11,773 nucleotides of DNA from Parcubacteria group bacterium (lineage in GTDB: Bacteria; Patescibacteriota; Minisyncoccia; Minisyncoccales; CG1-02-41-26). Below, piece after piece: positions 11,743 through 11,773 of this stretch. Numbering within the stretch: the stretch's first letter is position 1; the number at the start of each line of letters is the position of its first letter. Position numbers and translations under genes: made by a program. The notes beneath the pieces are model-generated. The model saw only the letters and a list, made by a program, of their open reading frames with translations. It did not search any database and was not told where the DNA came from. The stretch covers positions 1-11,773 of the forward strand of contig JABMPZ010000023.1 in assembly GCA_013203565.1 (NCBI GenBank), read 5' to 3'.

Positions 11743-11773
11743 ATGGGTAAAACCATAAATGACTCTGATAATT
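11743..11773 (+). CDS. Start of an unidentified gene, cut by the window end
   Basis: ATG 11743 opens MGKTINDSDN and is still open at the last base. GGAG (11731-11734) gives an SD eight bases upstream, and a good promoter lies at 11661-11689. Two earlier ATGs (11698 and 11729) close quickly at stops. Ten residues are too few to identify a family. Confidence 0.5.
   Translation, partial: MGKTINDSDN

Noticed and set aside
1..11773. CRISPR array
   Set aside because: No evenly spaced repeats with variable spacers and no cas-like genes were found; the recurring palindromes are kilobases apart.

Overview
The window looks like a stretch of bacterial chromosome from an AT-rich, gene-dense genome, most likely a Patescibacteria/CPR-type organism. 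This is inference. It rests on the compact bL31-uS2-EF-Ts block, a short EF-Ts (194 aa), a lysine-rich uS2 tail, several small proteins with one membrane segment or a coiled coil, and many genes without a Shine-Dalgarno (SD) sequence. UAA, UAG and UGA all appear as stops, so a UGA-recoding lineage is not indicated.

Layout. 1-1691 is a translation block: the end of rpmE, then rpsB and tsf, followed by a 34-bp perfect palindrome. 1752-3007 is a dense run of a small membrane protein, tRNA-Thr(UGU) and, two bases after the tRNA, a zinc-finger PD-(D/E)XK nuclease of homing-endonuclease style. A second, different palindrome closes it. 3086-4144 holds a WYL-like single-domain protein and an AlkD-like DNA-alkylation repair protein, ending inside a 58-nt palindrome.

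4228-8460 is visibly richer in G+C and uses clear SD sequences. It encodes a two-ring Cdc48/VCP-type AAA+ unfoldase, an Hsp20-like protein in the same operon, and a convergent gene that fuses an uncharacterised, possibly TraB-like domain to another Hsp20-like domain. The Cdc48 promoter and the promoter of the convergent gene share the same spaced sequence (TTTGCAAAAT-N9-TGTGnTA). The three genes therefore look like one co-regulated protein quality-control module, probably acquired as a unit.

8577-9665 returns to the AT-rich style: a small coiled-coil protein, then exonuclease III, whose gene carries an in-frame GC-rich palindrome. After a terminator and a third palindrome sharing the GACGATCGTC core comes a secreted DNRLRE-domain protein (9880-10644). 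On the minus strand there is an AbiEii-like nucleotidyltransferase toxin with its overlapping small partner (10731-11595). A new plus-strand gene starts at 11743 and runs off the window.

The most unusual features are the three palindromes that keep the same 10-bp centre while their arms change, the GC-rich palindrome inside xth, the Cdc48/Hsp20/fusion module with its shared promoter, and the coexistence of apparently leaderless genes and SD-led genes. There is no stretch over 300 bases without a gene. The longest gaps (8361-8576 and 9666-9879) hold promoters, a terminator and a palindrome as listed.
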